This document shows positions 49,286 to 57,603 of a stretch of DNA of 64,000 bases, one piece after another. Below the pieces are notes generated by a model. It searched no databases and was not told the origin of the DNA. It was given only the letters and a program-made list of their open reading frames with translations. The DNA comes from an uncultured Pseudodesulfovibrio sp. (GTDB taxonomy: Bacteria > Desulfobacterota > Desulfovibrionia > Desulfovibrionales > Desulfovibrionaceae). The position numbers were made by a program, and so were the translations under genes. Each line of letters begins with the position of its first letter. Position 1 is the stretch's first letter. Where the stretch lies: NCBI RefSeq assembly GCF_963677845.1, contig NZ_OY782498.1, positions 3,603,518-3,667,517 of the forward strand. The letters run 5' to 3'.

Positions 49286-50047
49286 CTATTCCGAAACAAT
49301 CCTGTCCTTGGGAGGCAGGTAACTGTTCAGTTTTTCTTCAATGATGCGCGGGTTTTCGCCCTTGGAAATGGACAAGATTCCTTCCATGATCATTTCCCGG
49401 AGCAGGATTTCTTCCTTGCTGCGGGCTTTGAGTTTGCCTGCCATGGGGTTGAGGATGAGGTTGGCTATGATCGCACCGTACAAGGTGGTCAGCAAGGCAA
49501 CAGCCATGGCCGGACCGATGGAAGATGGGTCCGACATTGTTTGAAGCATCTGTACCAGACCGATGACAGTTCCGATCATGCCCATGGCCGGAGCCAAGGT
49601 GCCGAGAGCCGCCACAACATCCGCACCTGTGGCGTGTCGTTCTCCAAGGTATGAAATTTCGGTTTCCAGAATTTCCTGAATGGTTTGTGGTTCCAGGCCA
49701 TCAACGGTGAGCTGCAATCCTTTGCGCATGTAGTCGTCGTCGATTTCTTTGATAAGCGGTTCCAGAGAGAGAATACCTTCGCGGCGGGCGCGGTTGGCGT
49801 AATCCTTGAAGCGTTCAATGACCTCGGACGGAGCATCCAGACTGGAAAAGAACGTGTTTTTGATAACCCCGATGACGCCAATGATGTAGTTCATGGGATA
49901 GTTGACCAGACCGGCACCGATAGTACCGCCTACAACAATAAGCAGCGACGGCACGGAAACGAAAATGATCAGGCTGGAGCCTGTCATGATAGCCGACAGC
50001 ACCAGTCCGAATGAGAGAACAATGCCAATTATGGTTCCGAGATCCAT
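49286..50047 (-). CDS. motA: Stator protein MotA
   Basis: 253 residues, short (PomA-like) form. Four membrane helices; MotA signatures SLLIVVGGTIGAGLVNYP, GLEPQTIQEILETEISYLGERH and LGTLAPAMGMIGTVIGLVQMLQTM. Conducts ions with MotB to drive the motor. Whether it uses H+ or Na+ cannot be told safely. It starts 22 bases after yggS on the same strand. Confidence 0.95.
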   Translation of the reverse strand: MDLGTIIGIVLSFGLVLSAIMTGSSLIIFVSVPSLLIVVGGTIGAGLVNYPMNYIIGVIGVIKNTFFSSLDAPSEVIERFKDYANRARREGILSLEPLIKEIDDDYMRKGLQLTVDGLEPQTIQEILETEISYLGERHATGADVVAALGTLAPAMGMIGTVIGLVQMLQTMSDPSSIGPAMAVALLTTLYGAIIANLILNPMAGKLKARSKEEILLREMIMEGILSISKGENPRIIEEKLNSYLPPKDRIVSE

Positions 50048-50069
50048 GCCGTATCCTCTGCCTTGTTTC

Positions 50070-50777
50070 TTATACCTTCGGAGGCCGTGCCCCGAAAATT
50101 CGTGTTCCTATTCGTACAAGTGTCGCGCCTTCCTGCACTGCCGGAATGAAATCTCCGGTCATGCCCATGGACAGATGCGGCAATCGTTTTCCCAGTTGGC
50201 TTTCCAGCGCATCCCGCAACTCTCGCAAACGGGAAAAAACAGGTCGAGCTCGCTCTGGATCATTGAAAAAAGGCGGCATTGTCATTAAACCGACAAGGCG
50301 TACATTTTTCATTTCCATGACTTCGTCAGCCAATTCAGGCAATGAATCTACCGTAATTCCAGACTTTTGTGTTTCTCCTGCGATATTAACCTGCAAGAGT
50401 ATGTCTTGAACTACATCGAGGCTCGAAGCCTTTTTATGCAATGCTTGGGCCAGCTTACGTGAATCTACGCTGTGCACCAGTGCAAAATTCCCGGCAACGA
50501 ATTTGGCTTTGTTGGATTGCAACCCACCGATAAAGTGCCAATTGACACTCAGATCGGCCAGCTCTTCCTGTTTGTTCAGGACTTCCTGAACATAGTTTTC
50601 GCCAAAGTCCACCTGACCACTTTCAACCAACGCCCGGATATCCGAGGCCGGGTGCAGTTTTGACACTGCCACCAATGAAATGTCTTCGGGCTTACGGCCT
50701 GCGGCCTTTGCGGCCTCGGCCAGGTCCTCTTTCACTTGGGCCGTTTTGTCGGCCAATTCAGTCTTTCTTGTGCTCAT
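50070..50777 (-). CDS. YggS/PROSC-family PLP homeostasis protein
   Basis: 235 residues, a TIM-barrel PLP-binding protein without known enzyme activity. The PLP-binding lysine is in VAVSKLHP, followed by FGENYVQEV, WHFIGGLQSNKAKF, SVDSRKLA, GETQKSG and the phosphate loop SMGMTGDFIPAVQEGATLVRIGTRIFG. First gene of the transcription unit that runs on into motA and the flagellar genes; proximity, not function, links them. Confidence 0.94.
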   Translation of the reverse strand: MSTRKTELADKTAQVKEDLAEAAKAAGRKPEDISLVAVSKLHPASDIRALVESGQVDFGENYVQEVLNKQEELADLSVNWHFIGGLQSNKAKFVAGNFALVHSVDSRKLAQALHKKASSLDVVQDILLQVNIAGETQKSGITVDSLPELADEVMEMKNVRLVGLMTMPPFFNDPERARPVFSRLRELRDALESQLGKRLPHLSMGMTGDFIPAVQEGATLVRIGTRIFGARPPKV

Positions 50778-51047
50778 AACTTATCTATGAATTCCGGGCC
50801 TTATGCTTCATTTTACTTTATCGGCCCAATCAATATTTAGTTTAACGAATTAATGATATTATTTTCAATCCCTAGCCACAAACAAAGATATAGCACAGCT
50901 TTTCATGCTGTAACCACCCGAAATTTCGTTGAAATTGTGTGAAGATGGAAAAGTGTAATTTTATCAGAATTTTATGTCTAGATTTAGTCTATAAACGATT
51001 GATTGCGGCATGGCTTTTGTGGAGGCAGAAAACTGGGGTGGAATAAA
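50778..51047. other. AT-rich intergenic region
   Basis: Visibly AT-rich between yggS and the Tat-HD gene, both reading leftward. It should hold the promoter for yggS and the flagellar unit, but no clear -35/-10 pair with good spacing was found by eye. A small inverted repeat CACAGC TTTTCATGCTGT near 50896-50912 is visible. No gene. Confidence 0.45.
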
Positions 51048-51072
51048 GAAAGGCCGGATATTCCGGCCTTTC
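51048..51072 (-). terminator. Terminator of the Tat-HD gene
   Basis: GAAAGGCCGGA (51048-51058) and TCCGGCCTTTC (51062-51072), 11-bp stem with 3-nt loop; TTTATTCC follows on the minus strand. Confidence 0.85.
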
Positions 51073-51093
51073 AGTCTGTTTTATGAATATCCG

Positions 51094-52224
51094 TTACGCT
51101 GGGGTAACGATTGAATGTACGGTGCGTACCAGTTCGGCTTCGCCCTGTGCTGCATAGGTTTCGTAGAGAGACATGATGGTGGTCTGAGAGAAAACGTAAT
51201 TGCGGAATTGGTTGAAAGGTTTCTTTTCAAGATCGTTTTCACTCATTTTGTAGTCGCGAATAGCCACTTTTTTCATGATTGGGATAATCCATTGAGCCGC
51301 AGGGACGGTCAGTACCCAATCGTGGTCGCCGAGGTGGGTGACGAATCCTTCCTGTCGGCGGGGCAGAGGCAAGGTCCTGCCGCCTTTATCTAGCAGACCG
51401 CGTTTGACCGGATCAACACCTGCGATGAGAGAAGCGGCTCGAATCCAACCCACGACTTTGGCTTCATCTTTCGGGGTGCGCGGATGGTTATGTGCACAGG
51501 CCTGAGCGACGCAGACTTCGGCAGGCAGGCCGCGCACAATGGATTCGGCAACGCCCAACGGGTGATGCTCACCTGTCCCACCAAGTTTCAATTCGGTTCG
51601 AGATTTGCCATTCTCATCCCATTGGAAGACCCACGGTTTATGCAGATCGTGAAGAATTTGCGCTGCGATAACCACATCGCGATCGAGCAGGTAGTCGTAT
51701 ACGTCACGATATCCATCGTAGAGGGCCATGGAGACTCGGACGTTGAGGTCTGTGTGCGTCGCAAGACCACCAGGGTAGGAGTGGTGACTTTGATAGCCGC
51801 TGCCCGGTGCAGAGTAGAATGGTTGGGATGATTGGGAGCTGTTGGCCACTGGCGGGAGGAAGTCGGTTTCCTTTACCTCTTTGAGTAAACCCTTTGCGGT
51901 CAATTCTTTGTAAATGGTTTTTTTGTCGGAACGCCCCATTCCTTTGGTCAGAGTTGGAGCGGGGTTGTCAAGAATTGCTTCCACTTGGTGGCGGATGGCC
52001 GGATTGCGGATTTCTGCGGCAGCATGATGAATGGATCGCCAAGATGCGGAAACAGGGGCCGAGGCTTCGGCCATGGCAACAGGACTCATTTCCATACATT
52101 CGTCCATTGTTTTGCAGGATGGTGCTGCAAAAGTTGGAGTGGTTATGGCGGTGGCAGCAACGGTTGCACTGGCCACGACTCCGAATTTCAGGAAATCACG
52201 ACGGTTCAAGCGTTCGGTAGGCAT
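51094..52224 (-). CDS. Tat-exported HD-domain phosphohydrolase-like protein
   Basis: 376 residues from the ATG at 52224 with AGGAG upstream. Twin-arginine signal NRRDFLKFGVVASATVAATA with an AFA-like cut site (about residue 33). The mature part has an HD-type metal site: HHSYPGGLATH, ILHDLHKPW (the HD pair), GEHHPLGV and ACAHNHPRTP. HD proteins are mostly cytoplasmic phosphohydrolases; Tat export suggests folding with metal before passage and a periplasmic substrate. Single gene with its own terminator. The N-terminal CKTMDECMEM might be a further metal or disulfide site. Confidence 0.88.
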   Translation of the reverse strand: MPTERLNRRDFLKFGVVASATVAATAITTPTFAAPSCKTMDECMEMSPVAMAEASAPVSASWRSIHHAAAEIRNPAIRHQVEAILDNPAPTLTKGMGRSDKKTIYKELTAKGLLKEVKETDFLPPVANSSQSSQPFYSAPGSGYQSHHSYPGGLATHTDLNVRVSMALYDGYRDVYDYLLDRDVVIAAQILHDLHKPWVFQWDENGKSRTELKLGGTGEHHPLGVAESIVRGLPAEVCVAQACAHNHPRTPKDEAKVVGWIRAASLIAGVDPVKRGLLDKGGRTLPLPRRQEGFVTHLGDHDWVLTVPAAQWIIPIMKKVAIRDYKMSENDLEKKPFNQFRNYVFSQTTIMSLYETYAAQGEAELVRTVHSIVTPA

Positions 52225-52617
52225 GGTATTTCTCCTAGAATACAAGTGTTTTATTGAGACCTCCTACATACTTTTTCTCTGCGATGATTGTGTGGCGTCG
52301 TCGTGACTGTGTGTGCCTATGTTGTGAATATTCCGTGAAATATGCGGCGGTTGTTTTGTGTTTATGGAAGAGGAAAAGGTATAAATCATCCATTATCTAT
52401 ATTAGAAGGGTTGACGAATTGCCTTATTAACGTGCATACACCGCAATCTGACCACCCGGAATGTGATTCGGATTGCCTGATGACCATTATAGACGGATGG
52501 AAAACCGGAAATTATCTAACAGTCTGTTCAAGAATGCGCGAGTGCCAGGCAGCGATATCGTTGTGAAGAAGGATGCAATCGTGAGTTTTTGAAGAGCCTG
52601 ATATGAGAGAACCGAAC
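52225..52617. other. Intergenic region before topA
   Basis: Contains a possible small gene (52342-52566) and, inside it, TTGACG (52411-52416) with TGCATA (52433-52438) at 16-bp spacing, a candidate promoter for topA. The two readings compete. Confidence 0.4.
52342..52566 (+). CDS. Possible small cysteine-rich protein
   Basis: 74 codons, ATG to TGA, no strong ribosome-binding site. The C-terminal half is Cys-rich and looks protein-like (HPECDSDCLMTIIDGWKTG, NYLTVCSRMRECQAAI), six cysteines in all, which could bind metal. Family not recognised. The frame may be chance; the promoter-like sequence inside argues against it. Confidence 0.3.
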   Translation: MRRLFCVYGRGKGINHPLSILEGLTNCLINVHTPQSDHPECDSDCLMTIIDGWKTGNYLTVCSRMRECQAAISL

Positions 52618-55032
52618 ATGCCGAAAGATCTTATTATCGTTGAGTCCCCTGCCAAGGTGAAGACCATTTCCAAATTTCTGGGCAAGAATTTTATTGTCGA
52701 TGCCTCAGTAGGCCACGTTCGTGATTTGCCTACCCGAGATCTCGGTGTCGACGAAGAAAACGACTTTGCTCCCCGCTATGAAGTTATCCAAGGCAAGGAA
52801 GATGTGGTCAAACGTCTTCAAGCCGCAGCAAAGAAGGCTGATACAGTCTTCCTGGCACCTGACCCCGACCGCGAGGGTGAGGCCATTGCTTGGCACGTTG
52901 CCGAGCTTTTAAAGCCGGTCAACGACAAAATCCGGCGTATTCAGTTTAACGAAATTACATCTCGCGCCGTAAAAGAGGCTTTGGAAAATGCACAGGAACT
53001 CAACGAGGACCTGTTTGACTCCCAGCAGGCCAGACGTATTCTGGATAGGTTGGTGGGGTATAAAATTTCTCCCATCCTGTGGAAGAACGTAAAACGCGGA
53101 ATTTCCGCAGGACGCGTCCAGTCCGTGGCGCTTAAGATTGTGGTGGAACGGGAAAAGGAACGCCGAGCTTTTCGGGCTGATGAATATTGGCCTTTCAAGG
53201 TATTGCTTGAAGGTGGCAATCCTCCGCCATTTTGGCTGGACCTGCACAAATTGTCAGGCAAGGCCGTCAAACCCGGTGTCAATCACGTTGGCAATCAGGA
53301 TGAGGCTGAAAAACTTCAGAATGCCTTGGAAAACGGTGAGTTCAAGGTTGATTCCGTGCAGGAGAAGCAGCGCAAACGCAATCCTTTGCCTCCCTACATC
53401 ACCTCGACGCTTCAGCAGGACGCCAACAGGCGTATGGGCTATTCCGCCAAGCGGACCATGTCCATTGCCCAGCGTCTCTACGAAGGTGTGGAACTTGGCA
53501 AGCGTGGTACCACGGCTCTTATTACCTATATGCGTACTGACTCCGTTCGTATTGCCAAGGATGCACAGGATGCGGCCAAAGAATTGATCCTTGATCGTTT
53601 CGGTGCAGACTACTATCCGCCAAAGACTCGACATTTCAAGACCAAGGGCGGCGCTCAGGACGCGCATGAAGCCATACGCCCGGTTGATGTGAGCATTACG
53701 CCCGATGACGTGAAGTCCTTTCTCCCTGCGGAGCAACACAAGTTGTATCGGCTTATCTGGCAGCGTTTCGTCGCTTCACAGATGGCTGTTGCCACGTTCT
53801 GGGATACCACAGTCCTCGTGGGAGCCCCGGAAACCATTTGGCGCGCCAAGGGCGAGCGTTTGCTTTTCGCTGGTTTTCTGGCTGCGATGGACAAGGCCGG
53901 TAACGATGACGATACCGAATTGCCCAAGCTTCACGAAGGTGACGTGCTCACCCTTAATGAATTGAAAAAAGAGCAGAAATTCACCCAGCCACCGCCGCGT
54001 TTTTCGGAAGCCTCGTTGGTCAAAACTCTGGAAGAACTCGGTATTGGTCGTCCTTCCACTTATGCAGCGATTATTTCTACACTGCTCGATCGTGAGTATG
54101 CCCGGCAGGAAGAGAAGCGGTTTGTTCCTACTGAACTCGGTTTCACTGTTTCGGACCAACTTGGCGAACATTTTCAAGCCCTCATGGATGTGGGCTTTAC
54201 CGCCCAGATGGAAGGCATGCTTGATGCCGTGGCCGAGGGCAAGAAGGATTGGAAAGATTTGCTGAAGCATTTTGGTGATGATTTCTATCCGACTCTCGAA
54301 AAGGCCCGTACTGAAATGGCTCGGAGCCAGCAGGTTACGGACATCAAGTGCGAGAACTGCGGCAAACCCATGGCCATCAAGTTTGGTAAGACCGGCGAAT
54401 TTTTAGGCTGCACCGGTTTTCCCGGTTGTCGTACCATCAAGAACTTCACCCGCGATGAGCATGGCGCCATTCAGGTCGTTGAGCGCGAAAAGCCCGAAGA
54501 GACTGGCGTACTGTGCGAAAAGTGCGGTCGCCCCATGGCTATCAAACAGTCTCGTCGAGGCGAATTCCTTGGGTGCACCGGCTATCCTGATTGTAAATCC
54601 ATCGTTAACTTCAAGCGTGACGAAAACGGCAAGATTCAGGTTGTTGAATCTGAAAAGCCCGAAGTTGTCGGAACCTGTCCTGACTGCGGCGGTGAATTGC
54701 TGCTCAAGAAGGCCCGCACCGGCTCCCGGTTTATTGCCTGTTCCAATTACCCGGATTGTACTTACGCGGCACCGTTTTCCACTGGCGTTCCTTGCCCGAA
54801 AGAAGGGTGTGAGGGCGAATTGGTGGAAAAATCGTCACGTCGAGGCAAACTCTTTTATTCCTGCTCAACCTATCCCAAGTGCGACTACGCGGTATGGAAC
54901 TGGCCCATCAACGAGCCATGTCCCAAGTGCGATCATCCGATCCTGACCCGCAAGACCACCAAGGATAAAGGTGAACACATTGCATGCCCCAAGAAGGGCT
55001 GCGGGTACACTCGTCCGATCGAGGACGAATAG
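52618..55032 (+). CDS. topA: DNA topoisomerase I
   Basis: Type IA topoisomerase that relaxes negative supercoils. 804 residues from the ATG at 52618 (MPKDLIIVESPAKVKTI, the normal start); an ATG 15 bases earlier is also possible. TOPRIM domain with IVESPAKVKTI and APDPDREGEAIAWH; active-site Tyr in ITYMRTDSVRI; KTKGGAQDAHEAIRP; GRPSTYAAIISTL. The C-terminus has five zinc-ribbon units (CENCGKP, CEKCGRP, CPDCGGE, CPKEGCEG, CPKCDHP), all with their cysteine partners, more than the three of E. coli TopA. Confidence 0.97.
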   Translation: MPKDLIIVESPAKVKTISKFLGKNFIVDASVGHVRDLPTRDLGVDEENDFAPRYEVIQGKEDVVKRLQAAAKKADTVFLAPDPDREGEAIAWHVAELLKPVNDKIRRIQFNEITSRAVKEALENAQELNEDLFDSQQARRILDRLVGYKISPILWKNVKRGISAGRVQSVALKIVVEREKERRAFRADEYWPFKVLLEGGNPPPFWLDLHKLSGKAVKPGVNHVGNQDEAEKLQNALENGEFKVDSVQEKQRKRNPLPPYITSTLQQDANRRMGYSAKRTMSIAQRLYEGVELGKRGTTALITYMRTDSVRIAKDAQDAAKELILDRFGADYYPPKTRHFKTKGGAQDAHEAIRPVDVSITPDDVKSFLPAEQHKLYRLIWQRFVASQMAVATFWDTTVLVGAPETIWRAKGERLLFAGFLAAMDKAGNDDDTELPKLHEGDVLTLNELKKEQKFTQPPPRFSEASLVKTLEELGIGRPSTYAAIISTLLDREYARQEEKRFVPTELGFTVSDQLGEHFQALMDVGFTAQMEGMLDAVAEGKKDWKDLLKHFGDDFYPTLEKARTEMARSQQVTDIKCENCGKPMAIKFGKTGEFLGCTGFPGCRTIKNFTRDEHGAIQVVEREKPEETGVLCEKCGRPMAIKQSRRGEFLGCTGYPDCKSIVNFKRDENGKIQVVESEKPEVVGTCPDCGGELLLKKARTGSRFIACSNYPDCTYAAPFSTGVPCPKEGCEGELVEKSSRRGKLFYSCSTYPKCDYAVWNWPINEPCPKCDHPILTRKTTKDKGEHIACPKKGCGYTRPIEDE

Positions 55033-55036
55033 TCCG

Positions 55037-55158
55037 GTTTCCGAGAGCGGACCATCTGCACCTCTTTCGGGCACAGTTTAATCCTCAACGTAGCTAGGCT
55101 ACGCCTCCGGTTAAACTGCGCCCGAGAAAATGCACATCTGTCCCACTCTCGAAAGCCT
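55037..55158. repeat. Dispersed two-armed palindromic element, copy 2
   Basis: Long imperfect palindrome: TTTCCGAGAGCGGACCATCTGC at the left faces GCACATCTGTCCCACTCTCG at the right; inside, TTTCGGGCACAGTTTAA (55065-55081) faces TTAAACTGCGCCCGAGA (55111-55127) around GTAGCTAGGCTACGCC. Same plan as 10344-10438. It sits directly after topA and could also end its transcript. Confidence 0.6.
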
Positions 55159-55252
55159 CACGTCGTTGTCTGGCGGGGGTACGAAGGGCGCTGTGCTGCT
55201 TCGCTTTGTCGGAGTCGGAATGTTTGGAGTGGGTAATTTATAGGGATAATTC

Positions 55253-55930
55253 ATGGCGAACGTATCTCCTTCATATGATGATGTTTTAGCTGCTGCGGAA
55301 CGGTTGGGGCGTCCCGTTGACCCGGGGCAGGCCGAGCTGTTGGCGGTGTATCTTGGGCAGCTTATCAAGTGGAATAAGAAAATGAATCTGGTCGGTAAGT
55401 CTGACTGGCGGACCGTTTTCGATACACTTGTGGTGGATTCCCTGTTTTTGGCTGATTTTTTGAAAGGATTAGCTCTTGGAGACAGGCCATTGTGTCTCGA
55501 TTTTGGGGCTGGAGCAGGGTTGCCGGGGATTCCTTTACGTGCGTTGTGGCAGGAAGGGGATTACTGGCTTGTCGAATTGCGTGAGAAGCGGGCACTGTTT
55601 ATGACATCCGTACTCAGCAAGCTCAAATTGCCCGGCACCAATGTGTTTCGCGGCAGGGCCGAAGATGCTTTGGAGCGCTTGGAAAAGGGCGGAGCCGAGG
55701 CCACTGCTGATCTCATTCTCAGCCGAGCGTTTATGCCGTGGCCTCAGTTGCTTGATTTTGTTTATCCCATGTTGCGCAAGGATGCAGAGAGGGCCGGCAT
55801 TGCGGTCATATTGTCCAATGACCCGCCGCCCGCTGAAGCAGAATTGCCTGACGGGTGGATGCTCGGTGATGTTGCGAGTTATCCTGCGGCTCGGGGAGAA
55901 CGTTTTTTTTGGTCGCTGAAGGTGCGATAG
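55253..55930 (+). CDS. rsmG: 16S rRNA (guanine-527-N7)-methyltransferase
   Basis: 225 residues. RsmG/GidB family: LAVYLGQLIKWNKKMNLVG at the N-terminus, the DTLVVDSL segment, the SAM motif LDFGAGAGLPGIPL, ELREKRALFM and SRAFMPWPQLL. Methylates G527 of 16S rRNA. Monocistronic between the palindrome after topA and a terminator. Confidence 0.93.
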   Translation: MANVSPSYDDVLAAAERLGRPVDPGQAELLAVYLGQLIKWNKKMNLVGKSDWRTVFDTLVVDSLFLADFLKGLALGDRPLCLDFGAGAGLPGIPLRALWQEGDYWLVELREKRALFMTSVLSKLKLPGTNVFRGRAEDALERLEKGGAEATADLILSRAFMPWPQLLDFVYPMLRKDAERAGIAVILSNDPPPAEAELPDGWMLGDVASYPAARGERFFWSLKVR

Positions 55931-55967
55931 AAGATGCCTTCGGCGAGTATGTTAATATTAAAAAAAG

Positions 55968-55999
55968 AAAGCTCCGGCAGCGTGTGTTGTCGGAGCTTT
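55968..55999. terminator. Bidirectional terminator between rsmG and the methyltransferase gene
   Basis: AAAGCTCCG (55968-55976) and CGGAGCTTT (55991-55999) with A- and T-runs outside. It serves both convergent genes. Confidence 0.8.
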
Positions 56000-56004
56000 T
56001 GATT

Positions 56005-56814
56005 TTACAGAGTTTTTTGTGCAACGACAATGAGTCTGCTGCTCAAGGCGATGACTTCAGGGTGTGTCGCGTAATCGCGTTCGAGTTTTTCAAGGGCTTG
56101 AGTCGTGGCTGCGTTTTTCATTGCGGCATTGGTCTTTGCGCTGGGTGGGAATGTCAGCATGGGGGTAAGTCCTGCAAGGGTCTGTATCGTCATGCCGAAG
56201 GATTCGAAGGTCCCTGTGAATTCTGTGGGGCCGAACAAGTGCAAATCCATGTTTCCTTTGGATGAAAATTCACCGGTTTCAAGCGTGTGCATAAAATCGG
56301 CTGATGGTTTGTCGCGGAACAAATCAAAAGCGTGGCGGTATTTGTTTCCAGCATCGCACAGGACGTACCCGCCGGGACGGACGACACGGCAATACTCGCT
56401 TATCGCCTTTCTGGGGTCTGAGCATAAGGAAATGGGTTCTCCCGTTGAGATAACCATGTCAAAACAGGCGTCATCAAAGGGATGCAAGTCGCAGACATCC
56501 AACACCTCAAATCTGATGTTTTCGCTTAATCCTTTGTTCTCCGCATCTTCTTGTGCCTTGGCGATCATGCCCGGTGAAAAATCCGAACACGTGAGAGCAA
56601 ACCCCATGGGGACCAGATGTTCGGCCCATCGTCCGGTCCCGCACCCAGCTTCAAGTACTTTTCCGTCGGGGAATTTTGACAATAGCGGTTCTATGTGCCG
56701 CCACCAACTCTCATGATAGAATTGGCCTGAATGGTTATCTGATTTGCACAATTTTCTCGCCGCATGCTGTTCAGCTCTTTCGTCCCAGATTTTTCGCAGT
56801 TCGTTATTATTCAT
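56005..56814 (-). CDS. Class I SAM-dependent methyltransferase
   Basis: 269 residues. Rossmann methyltransferase: motif I VLEAGCGTGRWAEHL (about 53-67), CSDFSPGMIAKAQEDA, FEVLDVCDLHPFDDACFDMVIS and motif after VVRPGGYVLCDA. AAGGAG precedes the ATG. Substrate not recognisable; small-molecule or ubiquinone/quinone-type enzymes share this layout. Divergent from a MarR-type regulator gene with about 170 bases between, a common arrangement for a regulated target. Confidence 0.88.
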   Translation of the reverse strand: MNNNELRKIWDERAEQHAARKLCKSDNHSGQFYHESWWRHIEPLLSKFPDGKVLEAGCGTGRWAEHLVPMGFALTCSDFSPGMIAKAQEDAENKGLSENIRFEVLDVCDLHPFDDACFDMVISTGEPISLCSDPRKAISEYCRVVRPGGYVLCDAGNKYRHAFDLFRDKPSADFMHTLETGEFSSKGNMDLHLFGPTEFTGTFESFGMTIQTLAGLTPMLTFPPSAKTNAAMKNAATTQALEKLERDYATHPEVIALSSRLIVVAQKTL

Positions 56815-56985
56815 GATGTCTCCTTGGTGGTCTGGAAGAATGATAGATGTAAATAAAATATTTTGTAAAGCTTCTAAACAAAATAAAGTTGATTAGTGAA
56901 CAATCAATTGTCGAGAAATCAAGCTATTGAAGCGAGAGCTAGTACAAGTGTTGTGCAAAATGTGTATTTACTTTACATTTTCAGC
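56815..56985. promoter_or_regulatory. Divergent promoter region of methyltransferase and MarR genes
   Basis: AT-rich region with repeated TGTAAA-type words: TGTAAATAAAATATTTTGTAAA near 56849-56870 and TATTTACTTTACA near 56964-56976. The centre AAAATATTTT is palindromic. These are possible MarR-family operator halves, by inference only. Confidence 0.4.
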
Positions 56986-57465
56986 ATGACGACAAAAGAA
57001 GAAACCATTGTACATATTTCTGGCAGGTTGAAGCGGATTATTCGTCAACATATGCGTATTGAGAAGTTACCAATTCATATTGGTGAGTCGTGTGTGCTGC
57101 GGCCGGGAGAAGTGCATTTCGTGCAGGCCATTGGCCGAAATCCCGGGATAAATATACATGAACTCGGCGGGGTGATGGGGGTGACGCGGAGTGCTTCATC
57201 ACAAATGGTTGGCAAGTTGGTGAAGAAAGGTTTTGCAGAAAAGCGTTCTACACCTGAGAATCGCAAGGAAGCTCGGGTTTATTTAACTTCTGCAGGAGAA
57301 GAGGCATTTAGTGTTCATGAAGATATTCATGAGCGGCATTTTAAAGAGTTGTTGCACAGACTCGATGAGTTTTCTGATACTCAGATAGCGACGGCAGCAG
57401 CAGTCCTTTCTGTGTTCGAAGGCATTATGGACGAACGCATGGAAGAACTCTTCGGCAAAGAATAG
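56986..57465 (+). CDS. MarR-family transcriptional regulator
   Basis: 159 residues from the ATG at 56986, chosen because it starts just before the conserved first helix; an upstream in-frame ATG at 56896 would add 30 unlike residues. Winged helix: IHELGGVMGVTRSASSQMVGKLVKKGFAEK then the wing PENRKEARVYLTSAG. Dimerisation helices flank it. Probably controls itself and the divergent methyltransferase. Confidence 0.9.
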   Translation: MTTKEETIVHISGRLKRIIRQHMRIEKLPIHIGESCVLRPGEVHFVQAIGRNPGINIHELGGVMGVTRSASSQMVGKLVKKGFAEKRSTPENRKEARVYLTSAGEEAFSVHEDIHERHFKELLHRLDEFSDTQIATAAAVLSVFEGIMDERMEELFGKE

Positions 57466-57469
57466 AAAA

Positions 57470-57503
57470 GAAGTCTCGGTAGCATTAATGCTACCGAGAC
57501 TTC
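57470..57503. terminator. Terminator of the MarR gene
   Basis: Perfect 15-bp stem GAAGTCTCGGTAGCA (57470-57484), loop TTAA, TGCTACCGAGACTTC (57489-57503), then ATGTCTTTTT. Confidence 0.9.
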
Positions 57504-57603
57504 ATGTCTTTTTATAAACCCATTCGTCGAAGGTGACATGGGATGCTTAAGGCCTTCGTCCTTAAGCCGTCGGAGACGAAATCACTCGACAATTCAACTT
57601 GAT

